In this document: positions 34,949 to 46,749 of the stretch, piece after piece | Layout of the letters: each line of letters starts with the position of its first letter | Position numbering within the stretch: the first letter of the stretch is position 1 | From: Pseudoxanthomonas sp. JBR18 | GTDB taxonomy: Bacteria > Pseudomonadota > Gammaproteobacteria > Xanthomonadales > Xanthomonadaceae | NCBI RefSeq assembly: GCF_028198165.1 | Contig: NZ_CP116339.1 | Span: 3,913,001-3,977,000 of the forward strand | DNA length: 64,000 nucleotides | Reading direction: 5' to 3' | The notes under the pieces: generated by a model | Database searches by the model: none | What the model saw: the letters and a program-made list of their open reading frames with translations, nothing else | Told to the model about the DNA's origin: nothing | Translations under genes and position numbers: made by a program

Positions 34949-37900
34949 TTAGAGTTCGACACTGGGAGCCTCCGCAGTAGCAAGTTCACGAGCGCGAGGG
35001 CTTTCCGCTGCCGCACGATGATCCTTGGCGATGAAGCTGTAGATGGTGGGCAAAACGAACAGCGTGAAGAAGGTGCCGATCAGCATGCCCATCACCACGA
35101 CGATGCCGATGGAGAAGCGACTTTCCGAGCCCGCGCCGTCGGCGAACAGCAACGGCACCAGACCCGCAACCATCGCCGCCGTGGTCATCAACACGGGACG
35201 CATGCGCACCGCCGCGGCCTTCTCGATGGCTTCGATGCGGCTCACGTTGTCGTGGTGCTGGATATGGTTGGCAAAGGTGACCATCAGGATGCCGTGCTTG
35301 GAAATCAGACCGATCAACGTGACCAGCCCGATCTGCGTGTAGATGTTGAGCGTCGCAAAGCCCAGCCACAGCGGCACCAGCGCGCCGCAGACGGCCAGCG
35401 GCACCGTCACCAGGATCACTAGCGGATCACGCAGGCTTTCGAACTGAGCCGCCAGCACCAGGAAGATGACCACCAGCGCAAAGCAGAACGACACCAACAA
35501 GCGGTTGCCCTCCTGCACGAACTGGCGGCTATCGCTGAGCCAGTCCACGCTGGTGCCGGGCGGCAATTGCTGCGATTGCAGGAACTTCACCGCTTCGCCC
35601 ATGCTCACGCCCGGGGCCGGCAGCATTTCCAGCGTGGTCGAGTTCATCTGCCCGAACTGGGTGAGCTGGTTCGCCTGCGGCCGCATCTCGACGTGAGCCA
35701 CGGTCGACAGTGGCACCAGCGCGCCGGAGGTCGCCTTGACATAAAACCGTCCGAGGTCTTCCGGCGTCATGCGCTCGCCGTCACGCACCTGTGGAATCAC
35801 GTCATAGGAGCGGCCGTGGAAGTTGAAGCGATTGACGTAATTCCCACCGACCAGCACGGCCAGGGTATCGGCGACGGACTGCATGGTCACGCCCATCTCG
35901 CTGGCTTTCGCATTGTCGACGGTGATGTGCGCCTGCGGACTGTCGTAGGACAGGTCGTTTTGCACATAGAGGAACAGCCCGCTGGCATAGGCCGCCATCT
36001 TGAGCTTCTCGCCGGTCTCGTAGAGCGTCTTGAAGTCGTCGGGTGAGCGCAGCACCATCTGCACCGGCAGGCCTCCGCTGGATCCTGGCAGCGGGGGCAA
36101 CTGCACGGCGGTCAAGGTCTCGCCGTCGATGGCGCCACCGGCCGCCTGGATCTGGCCCTGAATGTCGGCAGCCGACCGCTTGCGCTGCGACCAGTCCTTG
36201 AGGATCGCGCCACCGAGCATCATGTTCTGGCCGCCGGCGGAGTCGCCGATATTCATGAAGCTGCTATCGAACTCGGGAATCTGCTCGAACAGCTTTTCGA
36301 TCTGTTGAGCATAGCGGGCGCTGTAGCCCACCCCGGCATATTGCGGCGCCTTGGTGACGACGATGACGACGCCCTGATCCTCCGTGGGCGCCAGCTCGCG
36401 GCGGGTGCCGGTGAACAACACCACGATCGCGACCAGCACGACCGCGCCAACCAGCAGCACCGCGCCGCGCGCGGCCAGGGTGTGGGCCAGCAGACGCCCA
36501 TAGAATGCCGTCAGCCGTTCCATGGCGTGTTCGATCCGCTTCGCGAGCCTTCCCTCGCCCTGCTTGGAGTTGAGCAACATCGAACTCATCACCGGCGAGA
36601 GCGTCAGTGCGACGATCCCCGAGACGATCACCGAACCGGCCAGCGTGAAAGCAAACTCCTTGAACAGCGCGCCGGTGAGCCCGCCCATCAGGCCGATGGG
36701 CGCATAGACCGCCGCCAGCGTGATCGTCATGGCGATCACCGGCCCGATGATTTCGCGAGCGCCGAGCAGTGCCGCGCGCACGGGCGTCAGTCCTTCCTCG
36801 ATGTGGCGGTGGATGTTTTCCACCACGACGATCGCATCGTCCACCACCAGGCCGATCGCCAGCACCATCGCCAGCAGTGTCAGCAGATTGATCGAGAAGC
36901 CGCAGGCCAGCATCAGCGCCGCCGTGCCGACCAGCGACAGCGGGATGGTGACCACCGGGATGATGACGGCGCGGAAGGTGCCGAGGAACAGAAAGATCAC
37001 CACGATCACGATCACGATGGCTTCGATCAGCGTGTGTTTCACCTCCTCGATGGACGCGTTGACGAAGCGTGCCACGTCGTAGTTGGGGGCCACGCTCAGC
37101 CCCGGCGGTGCCATCGCGCGGATCTTGGGCAGCAGTGCGTTGGCGTTCTTGACGATCTCCAGCGGATTGCCATCGGGCGTCGGCTGCAGGGCGACGAAGA
37201 TGGCAGGCACGCCGGTGGCGAACGACAGATTGTTGTAGTTCTGACCACCGACTTCCACCGTGGCGACATCGGACAGCCGCACCACGCCGCCACCGGTGCT
37301 GGATTTGACGACCATCTGGCGGAAGTCATCGACGCTGCGCAGATCGGTGGCCGCGCTGATGTTGGTGACGGTCAGCGAACTCTTCAGTTGGCCCGGCGCG
37401 GCTTGCACGTTATTTGACCGCAGCGCGGCCGAAATCTCGCCGGCCGACAACCCATGCGCCGCCAGTCGCACCGGGTCGATCCAGATACGCATGGCCAGCG
37501 GCTGGCCGCCATAGACATCGGCCGAGGCAACACCCGGAATGCTGGTAAACAGCGGCTGCGCCACGCGGGACACGAAATCCGAGACCTGCGGGATCGAAAG
37601 GGTCTTGCTGTGGAAGGCGATGTACTGCACCGCCGTGCCGCCTTCGGTGGACTTGCTGATGACTGGATCGGTGACACCCGCCGGCAACTGGTACTTGACC
37701 TGCTGCACCTTGGCGAGGATTTCCGTCATCGCGCGATCGGCGTTGGCGTTGAGCACCAGGCGCGCCTTGATCTCGCTCTTGCCTTGCGTGGTGGTCGAAC
37801 TGAGGTATTCGATGCCGCTGGCGGTGGCGATGGACTGCGCGATCGGCGTGGTGACGAAACCCTGCATCACGTCCTGGGTCGCACCCGGGAGCGTGGTGCT

Positions 37901-38041
37901 GACCGTGATGGTGGCGTTTTCCAGATAGGGATACTGCCGGACGGGGAGCAGGAACACGGCGGTGGCCCCCATCAGCAGGATCAACAGGCTGACGACCAGT
38001 GCAAGGATGGGTCGGCGGATGAAGATGTCGGTGAAATGCAT
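34949..38041 (-). CDS. RND (HAE1 family) multidrug/siderophore efflux permease
   Basis: Proton-driven inner-membrane exporter, 1030 residues, with twelve membrane helices and two large periplasmic loops. The N-terminus MHFTDIFIRRPILALVV and the proton-relay pair Asp-Asp in AIGLVVDDAIVVVENIHRH are typical of the HAE1 branch (MexW/MuxB/OqxB-like). Substrates cannot be read from sequence. It is 11 bases downstream of the membrane-fusion gene and upstream of the channel gene. The operon is divergent from a siderophore receptor, so export of an iron-chelating compound is a reasonable alternative to drug efflux. Confidence 0.94.
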   Translation of the reverse strand: MHFTDIFIRRPILALVVSLLILLMGATAVFLLPVRQYPYLENATITVSTTLPGATQDVMQGFVTTPIAQSIATASGIEYLSSTTTQGKSEIKARLVLNANADRAMTEILAKVQQVKYQLPAGVTDPVISKSTEGGTAVQYIAFHSKTLSIPQVSDFVSRVAQPLFTSIPGVASADVYGGQPLAMRIWIDPVRLAAHGLSAGEISAALRSNNVQAAPGQLKSSLTVTNISAATDLRSVDDFRQMVVKSSTGGGVVRLSDVATVEVGGQNYNNLSFATGVPAIFVALQPTPDGNPLEIVKNANALLPKIRAMAPPGLSVAPNYDVARFVNASIEEVKHTLIEAIVIVIVVIFLFLGTFRAVIIPVVTIPLSLVGTAALMLACGFSINLLTLLAMVLAIGLVVDDAIVVVENIHRHIEEGLTPVRAALLGAREIIGPVIAMTITLAAVYAPIGLMGGLTGALFKEFAFTLAGSVIVSGIVALTLSPVMSSMLLNSKQGEGRLAKRIEHAMERLTAFYGRLLAHTLAARGAVLLVGAVVLVAIVVLFTGTRRELAPTEDQGVVIVVTKAPQYAGVGYSARYAQQIEKLFEQIPEFDSSFMNIGDSAGGQNMMLGGAILKDWSQRKRSAADIQGQIQAAGGAIDGETLTAVQLPPLPGSSGGLPVQMVLRSPDDFKTLYETGEKLKMAAYASGLFLYVQNDLSYDSPQAHITVDNAKASEMGVTMQSVADTLAVLVGGNYVNRFNFHGRSYDVIPQVRDGERMTPEDLGRFYVKATSGALVPLSTVAHVEMRPQANQLTQFGQMNSTTLEMLPAPGVSMGEAVKFLQSQQLPPGTSVDWLSDSRQFVQEGNRLLVSFCFALVVIFLVLAAQFESLRDPLVILVTVPLAVCGALVPLWLGFATLNIYTQIGLVTLIGLISKHGILMVTFANHIQHHDNVSRIEAIEKAAAVRMRPVLMTTAAMVAGLVPLLFADGAGSESRFSIGIVVVMGMLIGTFFTLFVLPTIYSFIAKDHRAAAESPRARELATAEAPSVEL

Positions 38042-38052
38042 GGCGCCGTCCT

Positions 38053-39192
38053 CTACCGTGTACCAGCGGCAGAGGCGACCGTTGGAGCGGCGTGCGGCGC
38101 TGCGGCCGCCGCCGCATTGATCTTCACCATCGCACCGGGCGGGAGCCGATTCTGGCCGGCCATCACCACGATGTCGCCGGCCTTGACGCCCTGGGTCACA
38201 ACGACGTCTTCGCCGAGTCGCCGACCGGTGATGACCGGCACGGTGACCGCCTTGCCGACTCCCTGCGCATCGGCGCCCTGCACGAGCACCACGCTGTCAC
38301 CGGAGGCGGATGTCTGGATCGCCGTCAGCGGTAATACGATGCTGTCGGTCGTCGTGGGCAGCGCCAGCCGCGCCGTGGCGTACATCCCGGACTTCAGGAG
38401 ATGGTCGGCGTTGGACAACAGGGCCTGCACGGCCACATTGCGCGTTTCATCGTTGATGCGTGGCTCGATGCTGGTGATCCTGCCGGTGAACACCTTGCCC
38501 GGTGCGGCATCCACCGTGACCCGCACCTGCGCGCCCGGCGTCAGCTTGGCCAAGTCCTGCTGCGGCAGGGTGAAGTCGATGTAGAGCGGATCGAGTTGGG
38601 TCAACGTGGCGATCTCATCGCCAGCGTTGAGATACTGACCGGGATTGATGCGGCGGATGCCAAGCTGGCCGGAAAACGGCGCGCGGATGGTTTTCTGCTG
38701 GATGCGCGCGTCCAGTTGCCGCACCGCCGCGAGTGCTTGGGCAGCTTCCGCCTTTCGTTGTTCGAGCATTTCGCGCGGCTCGGCGCCGGTGGGCGCCAGT
38801 TCCTGCGAGCGCCGGAGTTGCAGTTGGGCGAAATCGGCCTTGGCCGCCGCTGCGGCACGATCCGCTTGTTCGGGGGCGTCATAGAGCTGCACGAGCGCCA
38901 TGCCCTCCTTCACGGTCTGGCCCGCCTCGAAATGAATGGCCGTCACGCGGCCCGACGTATCGGGGGACAACAGCACTTCGCGCACGGCTTGCAGGTCGCC
39001 AACGGCCTGCAATTCCTCGGCCACGCTGCGAGGCTCGGCGCGGATCGTCGAAACCGGCAGCGGCGGCATGGCGTGTTGTTCAGCGCCTGCGCTGTGAATG
39101 GTGCGCCAGGCATAGAGCAGGCCGAACACCACGACGAGGCCAACAGCGCTTAGGACAAGGGGCTTGGCACGGGAGACGGCGGCGCGGCTCAT
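38053..39192 (-). CDS. RND membrane fusion protein (HlyD/AcrA family)
   Basis: Periplasmic adaptor of 379 residues linking permease and outer-membrane channel. It has an N-terminal membrane anchor (LVLSAVGLVVVFGLLYAW, residues ~12-29), a barrel-sandwich half TSGRVTAIHFEAGQTVKEG, a short helical hairpin (about 110-175), the second half TIRAPFSGQLGIRRINPGQYL and the beta-barrel and proximal domains. No lipobox is present, so it is anchored by the helix. First gene of the pump operon; its promoter is in the divergent region shared with the siderophore receptor. Confidence 0.93.
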   Translation of the reverse strand: MSRAAVSRAKPLVLSAVGLVVVFGLLYAWRTIHSAGAEQHAMPPLPVSTIRAEPRSVAEELQAVGDLQAVREVLLSPDTSGRVTAIHFEAGQTVKEGMALVQLYDAPEQADRAAAAAKADFAQLQLRRSQELAPTGAEPREMLEQRKAEAAQALAAVRQLDARIQQKTIRAPFSGQLGIRRINPGQYLNAGDEIATLTQLDPLYIDFTLPQQDLAKLTPGAQVRVTVDAAPGKVFTGRITSIEPRINDETRNVAVQALLSNADHLLKSGMYATARLALPTTTDSIVLPLTAIQTSASGDSVVLVQGADAQGVGKAVTVPVITGRRLGEDVVVTQGVKAGDIVVMAGQNRLPPGAMVKINAAAAAAPHAAPTVASAAGTR

Positions 39193-39540
39193 GGATTTCC
39201 CTCAACGACCGCCGGTGCCGAGGGCACGTGCGGCCGACTGCGCATCACCACCATACAAAGCCAAAGAGGGGACATAACGGGATTCCTCGGTCAGGACAAA
39301 GTGCTTGTTTCGGCCGGCCAAGCACTCGAGCTGAGGCGCGGCAAACCGCGATCGAGCGCAGCGTACTCACGCGAGCCAAGCGCAGCATTGCGAAACCAGG
39401 TCATAATGTTTTTCATTACGGCCAATTCGCCGCCATCGCCGCTTCTGGCCTAAATGGACAAGAACCTGGCCTGATTTCGCCATCGCCACAGGGCGTCAAT
39501 ATTGTTAAATACGGCTCCTAAATGCGAATGAGTATTGTTC
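39193..39540. promoter_or_regulatory. Divergent promoter region, RND pump / siderophore receptor
   Basis: 348 bases without a gene. Two AT-rich elements stand out against the GC-rich background: an inverted repeat TAATG-TTTTT-CATTA at 39404-39418, and AAATGCGAATGAGTATTGTT at about 39520-39539, which resembles a degenerate Fur box and touches the receptor start codon. Both would suit control by an iron- or metal-responsive Fur-type protein. Confidence 0.5.
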
Positions 39541-41856
39541 ATGGCTGACCCCACAACGGACGGGAAATCTCGCTGGCCGATCGATATGGATACAGGCCCC
39601 GGCACCGTCCCCCCTCGTCTGAATGGCCGCTACAAGGGCGCCATCACGGCCACGCCGCGGACCCGGTTGAGCGCTGCCGTTGCGGCCGCAGTTCTTGTTT
39701 GCGCACAGGGCGCATCCGCGGCCGAGTCAGCACCGTTGCAAACCAAGACGGGCGAGGCGTCTCAAGAGGCGACCGCCTTCCCGGCCCTCACCGTCAAGGG
39801 CCACATGGATACGGCGACCACCGAAGGCACTGGCCTCTACACCACCGGCGAGACGGCTGCCGCTACGCGCATGCCGCTGTCGATGAAGGAAACACCGCAG
39901 GCAATGACGGTGATCACGCGCCAGCACATGGACGACCAGCAGTTGAATTCGGTGCAGGACGTGCTGGAGAACACCACCGGCGTCGCGCCGTACCAATCCG
40001 ACAGCGAACGAACGAGCTTCTATTCGCGCGGTTTCCTGATCAACAACGTTCAGTACGACGGCATCCCCACCGTCGTCGGCGACATCGTCAGTGGGAGCGG
40101 CATCGGCTCGATCGACACCGCGTTCTATGATCGTGTCGAGGTCGTGCGCGGCGGTTCCGGCTTGTTGACCGGCACCGGCAATCCGTCGGCCGCCATCAAT
40201 TTGGTGCGCAAGCGACCAACCCGCGACTTCTCGGCCGCCGCCTCGCTCGGTGCTGGGAGCTGGGACACCTACCGGAGCATGGGCGACATCTCGATGCCGT
40301 TGACCGAGGACGGCCACATCCGTGCGCGCCTCGTAGGAACGTACCAGGATGGCCACTCCTACCTCGACAGCTACAAACCGGAGAGGAAGTCGTTCTACGG
40401 CATCATCGAGGCGGATCTGACCCTGGACACGACGGCGAGCCTGGGCTATGAGTACCAGGACATCACGCCAAAAGGCGCCACCTGGGGAGGATTGCCACTC
40501 TGGTTCAGCGACGGCACGCAGGCGGAATATTCACGTTCCAAGACTTACGCGCAGGACTGGAGCCGTTGGGACAATACCCTCAAGACGGCGTTTGCCGAGA
40601 TCGAGCACCGTTTTGACAACGACTGGAAACTGCGTGCTATCGCCAACCAGTACCGCACCGAATCCAATGCCCAACTGGCCGGTCTGGTCGGCAGCCCCGA
40701 TCGCGCCACAGGACTGGGCTTTTTTCCCTTCGGCGCTTATCCAGTCGCACTGGCCTCCGAAGCACGCAGCCGTCAAAACACGTTCGACGTGATGGCGAGC
40801 GGCCCGTTCGAACTGTTCGGCCGCCAGCATGATCTGGTGGTGGGTGCCATGAGTTCGCGCCGTACGGGCAACCAAGAGGATATCGCGCCGTTCTATGCGG
40901 CCTTGACGCCGGTCAATGTCTATGACTTGACGCCCGCCCTACCCCGGCCCGACTTCGAGGCCATGCCTTGGATACCGACCCGCACCCAAGTCAAGCAGAG
41001 CGGTTTCTACAGTGCGGCCCGCTTCTCGCTGGCCACGCCGCTGAAACTCATCGTCGGTGGCCGCCTGAGCAATTACGAAATCGACGACAACGCCAACGGC
41101 AGTTCGTTGCACTACAAGAAGAGCGGAGAATTCACTCCTTATGCGGGCCTGATCTACGATATCAACAAGACTTATTCGGCTTACGTCAGCTATACCGGCA
41201 TCTTCAACCCGCAGACCGACTATCGAGACAGCAACGGCAACGTGCTCGCGCCGTCAAAGGGAAAAACCAAGGAGATCGGCCTCAAGGGCGCTTACATGGA
41301 CGGGCGTCTGAATGCGTCGGTGGCCTTGTTCGAGACCAACCTGGACAACGCGGCACAGATCGTCGCGGGCACCTATACCCCAGCCGGTGGCCAAGCCTAC
41401 AAAGGCGCTGACGGGACGAAGTCGCGCGGGATCGAGCTGGATCTGCAGGGTGAACTGGCGCGTGGCTGGAACATTTACGCAGGCGTCTCCCACTTCACGG
41501 CGCATGATGGCGATGACGTCCGCCTGAACTCGCAGTTGCCGCGTACGACGGCCCAGTTCTTCACTACCTACCAGTTGCCCGGAGACTGGAGCAAGTTGAC
41601 GCTGGGCGCAGGCACCAAATGGCAAAGCCGGTTCTACCAGGCGCCCAACAGCGGCACCAGTTCGCTGGGCGGGGAGCAGGGTTCCTATGCGCAGGTATCA
41701 CTGATGGGGCGCTACTCCATCACCAAGCGGACCAACGTCGCCGTCAACGTCAACAACGCCTTTGACAAGAAGTACGCGCTACAGAAGGGCGACTTCGACA
41801 CCGTGGGTTATGGCGCACCACGCAATGTGATGGTGACGCTGAACTATCGGTATTGA
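39541..41856 (+). CDS. TonB-dependent siderophore receptor
   Basis: Outer-membrane ferric-siderophore importer, 771 residues from the ATG at 39541. A long n-region precedes the hydrophobic signal segment LSAAVAAAVLVCAQGASA-AES. Next come a TonB-box-like FPALTVKG, the plug (about 95-210: MPLSMKETPQAMTVITRQHMDD, VLENTTGVAPYQSDSERTSFYSRGF), and a 22-strand-type barrel closing VMVTLNYRY. The plug motifs are those of the FpvA/FhuE siderophore branch, distinct from the sugar receptor at 10-13 kb. The siderophore is unknown; no biosynthesis genes are in view, so a foreign siderophore is likely. A later ATG at 39586 is also possible as start. Confidence 0.93.
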   Translation: MADPTTDGKSRWPIDMDTGPGTVPPRLNGRYKGAITATPRTRLSAAVAAAVLVCAQGASAAESAPLQTKTGEASQEATAFPALTVKGHMDTATTEGTGLYTTGETAAATRMPLSMKETPQAMTVITRQHMDDQQLNSVQDVLENTTGVAPYQSDSERTSFYSRGFLINNVQYDGIPTVVGDIVSGSGIGSIDTAFYDRVEVVRGGSGLLTGTGNPSAAINLVRKRPTRDFSAAASLGAGSWDTYRSMGDISMPLTEDGHIRARLVGTYQDGHSYLDSYKPERKSFYGIIEADLTLDTTASLGYEYQDITPKGATWGGLPLWFSDGTQAEYSRSKTYAQDWSRWDNTLKTAFAEIEHRFDNDWKLRAIANQYRTESNAQLAGLVGSPDRATGLGFFPFGAYPVALASEARSRQNTFDVMASGPFELFGRQHDLVVGAMSSRRTGNQEDIAPFYAALTPVNVYDLTPALPRPDFEAMPWIPTRTQVKQSGFYSAARFSLATPLKLIVGGRLSNYEIDDNANGSSLHYKKSGEFTPYAGLIYDINKTYSAYVSYTGIFNPQTDYRDSNGNVLAPSKGKTKEIGLKGAYMDGRLNASVALFETNLDNAAQIVAGTYTPAGGQAYKGADGTKSRGIELDLQGELARGWNIYAGVSHFTAHDGDDVRLNSQLPRTTAQFFTTYQLPGDWSKLTLGAGTKWQSRFYQAPNSGTSSLGGEQGSYAQVSLMGRYSITKRTNVAVNVNNAFDKKYALQKGDFDTVGYGAPRNVMVTLNYRY

Positions 41857-41929
41857 TTTGCGCTGAGACGAACGCTTCAACGGCTGGAAATCCTCGGCCC
41901 TATCACCATTGATTATCGAGAAAACGCTT

Positions 41930-42358
41930 ATGCCCCCTCAGCCCCCTACCCCGACTCAAGCCCTGGCCAAGAGCAACTCCAACAAGGTCGCCTTGTGCTG
42001 GTTGACGACAGCCGCTGGTGCCGTGCTTTTCGTCACCTTCCAGTTGTTCTTTTACGTAAACGACTTCGTGAGAGCGCAAGGAGCGACGCCGGCGATCACG
42101 TTTGATCCCGGGATACTGTGGGTGTTCCCCGCGTTCTATGGTTGCTGGATCGTCACGGTGCTTTTCGCGCTGATCGGAACGCGTAAAGCCCAGTGGGCTG
42201 CGCTGGTATTCGGCAGCCTGCTCGTCGTCCTGAATACCCTCGGGGGAATCGCCGACGGGTTGCGCGACGGTTGGTACGTCGCCTTTTCGGCAGTGTTCTT
42301 CATTTCGCTGCCCGGCGTGTTCGCTATCGCGACCACCTGGCATCACATCAAACGCTAA
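41930..42358 (+). CDS. Small four-helix membrane protein next to the siderophore receptor
   Basis: Not recognised. The 142-residue protein has a polar N-terminus of ~22 residues and four hydrophobic segments (WLTTAAGAVLFVTFQLFFYV; ILWVFPAFYGCWIVTVLFAL; WAALVFGSLLVVLNTLGGI; VAFSAVFFISLPGVFAIATTW), ending HHIKR. The ATG at 41930 is preferred over the TTG at 41909. It lies 73 bases downstream of the receptor and 11 bases before the next small gene, so the three are probably co-transcribed. It could be an inner-membrane accessory for iron release or uptake; that is inference. Confidence 0.75.
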   Translation: MPPQPPTPTQALAKSNSNKVALCWLTTAAGAVLFVTFQLFFYVNDFVRAQGATPAITFDPGILWVFPAFYGCWIVTVLFALIGTRKAQWAALVFGSLLVVLNTLGGIADGLRDGWYVAFSAVFFISLPGVFAIATTWHHIKR

Positions 42359-42369
42359 GGAAAACGGCC

Positions 42370-42774
42370 ATGCCGATGAATAGCTCCGACTTCCCCTTGG
42401 TCTGGATGAATCTTGCGCAAGAACCCGGACATGATCACCAGAAGGACTTCGACGAGTTCGAAACCAATTTGCAGCGCGGAGAGCCCTTCGTGATCTTGAG
42501 CGATACCGCACCACCTGAAGAAGAGCACGAGCACTCGCCGGAAGAAAAGAAGCGCCTCGCGCTTTGGATGAAAAAACACAAGGTTGAATTGCGAAAACTG
42601 GTCCTGGCAATGATTCAGATCGAGCCGAACCAGGCCAAACGCCTGGGTTACAAGGCATTTGCGGTCCTTTTCGCCAAGTTCTGGGGCTACCCTCTGCTGC
42701 TTGCTGCTTCACGTGAGGAGGCAATAGAGATGGCGAGAGAGCTGCTCACCAAGGACGGAAAGGCCGTCCATTGA
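42370..42774 (+). CDS. Small acidic cytoplasmic protein of unknown function, receptor operon
   Basis: Not recognised. The 134-residue soluble protein has an acidic, His-containing middle (PPEEEHEHSPEEKKRLALWMKKHK) and helical C-terminus (FAKFWGYPLLLAASREEAIEMARELL). The ATG at 42370 has AAGGA 8 bases upstream; a second ATG is at 42376. It is the third gene of the likely siderophore-receptor operon. The HEH-containing acidic stretch might bind a metal, but no known motif is present. Confidence 0.72.
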   Translation: MPMNSSDFPLVWMNLAQEPGHDHQKDFDEFETNLQRGEPFVILSDTAPPEEEHEHSPEEKKRLALWMKKHKVELRKLVLAMIQIEPNQAKRLGYKAFAVLFAKFWGYPLLLAASREEAIEMARELLTKDGKAVH

Positions 42775-42847
42775 TGGGCCACGCTGGCGTCGGATCTCCC
42801 ATGAAATGTCTCGCCCGACCTTGGTAGACACCTCGGAGCCGTTCGCA

Positions 42848-43362
42848 ATGGCCAGACAAGCGGCGTCAATGAGCGGCAAGCGGGATACGGACGAGCTCAG
42901 ATCGAGGCAGTACGCCAGCTGACCAAGCGCGGTCATCGTAGGGTTGCGATGACCGCGCGCCTCGGTATCACAAAGCCCGGTCTCTCGGGCAGGATCCGGA
43001 AGTTCAGCAGACCCAAGCCCGGGCGCGCTCGCTGGCGGTCGAACATGGCGCTGAGGTGCGTCGCCTGAAAGGCCATCTCAGCGGGGTGTCCGGGGAACGT
43101 GACGTTAAAAAGCCGCCACGCACTTAGCCAAGACGCCCGGAGGGAGTACGTGTTCATAAGGGAGAGCACGTAGCTGTTTCGGCTGCTGCCGTGTGCCGTG
43201 TGCCGGGCGCTGGGCGTCCACCGCAGTGACTCCCATACTCGGTTGAAGCCGCCACTCAGTGCGCAGGGGAAGACCAGCGCTTGCTGGGCCCGATCAAGCA
43301 GACGTGGCGTGAGAGCGAGTGCGTCTACGCAGATCGCAAGGCGACGCCGGACCTGCGCGACG
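42848..43362 (+). pseudogene. Decayed IS3-family transposase (orfA/orfB remnant)
   Basis: Pieces of an IS3-type transposase are readable in three frames. From 42869 the frame gives MSGKRDTDEL, like an OrfA start; a one-base loss then shifts to EAVRQLTKRGHRRVAMTARL; after further shifts comes AEVRRLKGHLSG (OrfA leucine-zipper end), then REYVFIRES and CRALGVHRS (OrfB start), then DQRLLGPIKQTWRESE and DRKATPDLRD. Stops and frameshifts show that it is dead, and the DDE catalytic core is missing. No terminal repeats were found. It lies at the edge of the accessory block, just before guaA. Confidence 0.75.
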
Positions 43363-43409
43363 TTATGACGGACTTTCGATGGCTGGTGATAGCCCCGAAG
43401 GACCTGATC

Positions 43410-44975
<1,566 letters not shown>

Positions 44976-45009
44976 CGGCCTGGCGCACCCTTGGCATCTG
45001 GATAAGACA

Positions 45010-45037
45010 ACGCGCGCAAACCGGAACCTGCGCGCGT
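45010..45037 (-). promoter_or_regulatory. Hairpin between guaB and guaA (possible attenuator)
   Basis: ACGCGCGCA (45010-45018) and TGCGCGCGT (45029-45037) form a perfect 9-bp stem with a 10-base loop, followed on the minus strand by TGTCTTATC, a weak T-rich tail. It could partly terminate guaB transcripts before guaA. Confidence 0.45.
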
Positions 45038-45121
45038 CACTTTGATTGTGTTCTTGCTGCCTTCCTGGCGCGAGATCTCGGCTTTGGAACGTCCGGCCCG
45101 GCCATCCGTGGCTAGACATTC

Positions 45122-45158
45122 GGCAGGCGGCGCGGCAGGGCCGCGCAAGCGGCCTGCC
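45122..45158 (-). promoter_or_regulatory. Strong two-part hairpin directly after the guaB stop
   Basis: Outer arms GGCAGGC (45122-45128) and GCCTGCC (45152-45158) enclose a second perfect stem GCGCGGC/GCCGCGC (45130-45146, 3-base loop). It begins one base past the guaB stop codon. No T tract follows, so it is more likely an mRNA-stabilising 3' structure than a terminator. Confidence 0.45.
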
Positions 45159-46676
<1,518 letters not shown>

Positions 46677-46749
46677 TCAGTCCACGGATGGAAAGCAGCA
46701 TTGAAAGCGCCAGCGGGCGGGACGCTCGGCCAAATCCCCCCTGCCCGGC

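Noticed and set aside
41903..42724. 273-codon minus-strand open frame over the two small receptor-operon genes
   Set aside because: The plus-strand frames have membrane helices, good starts and operon spacing; the antisense frame has none of these.
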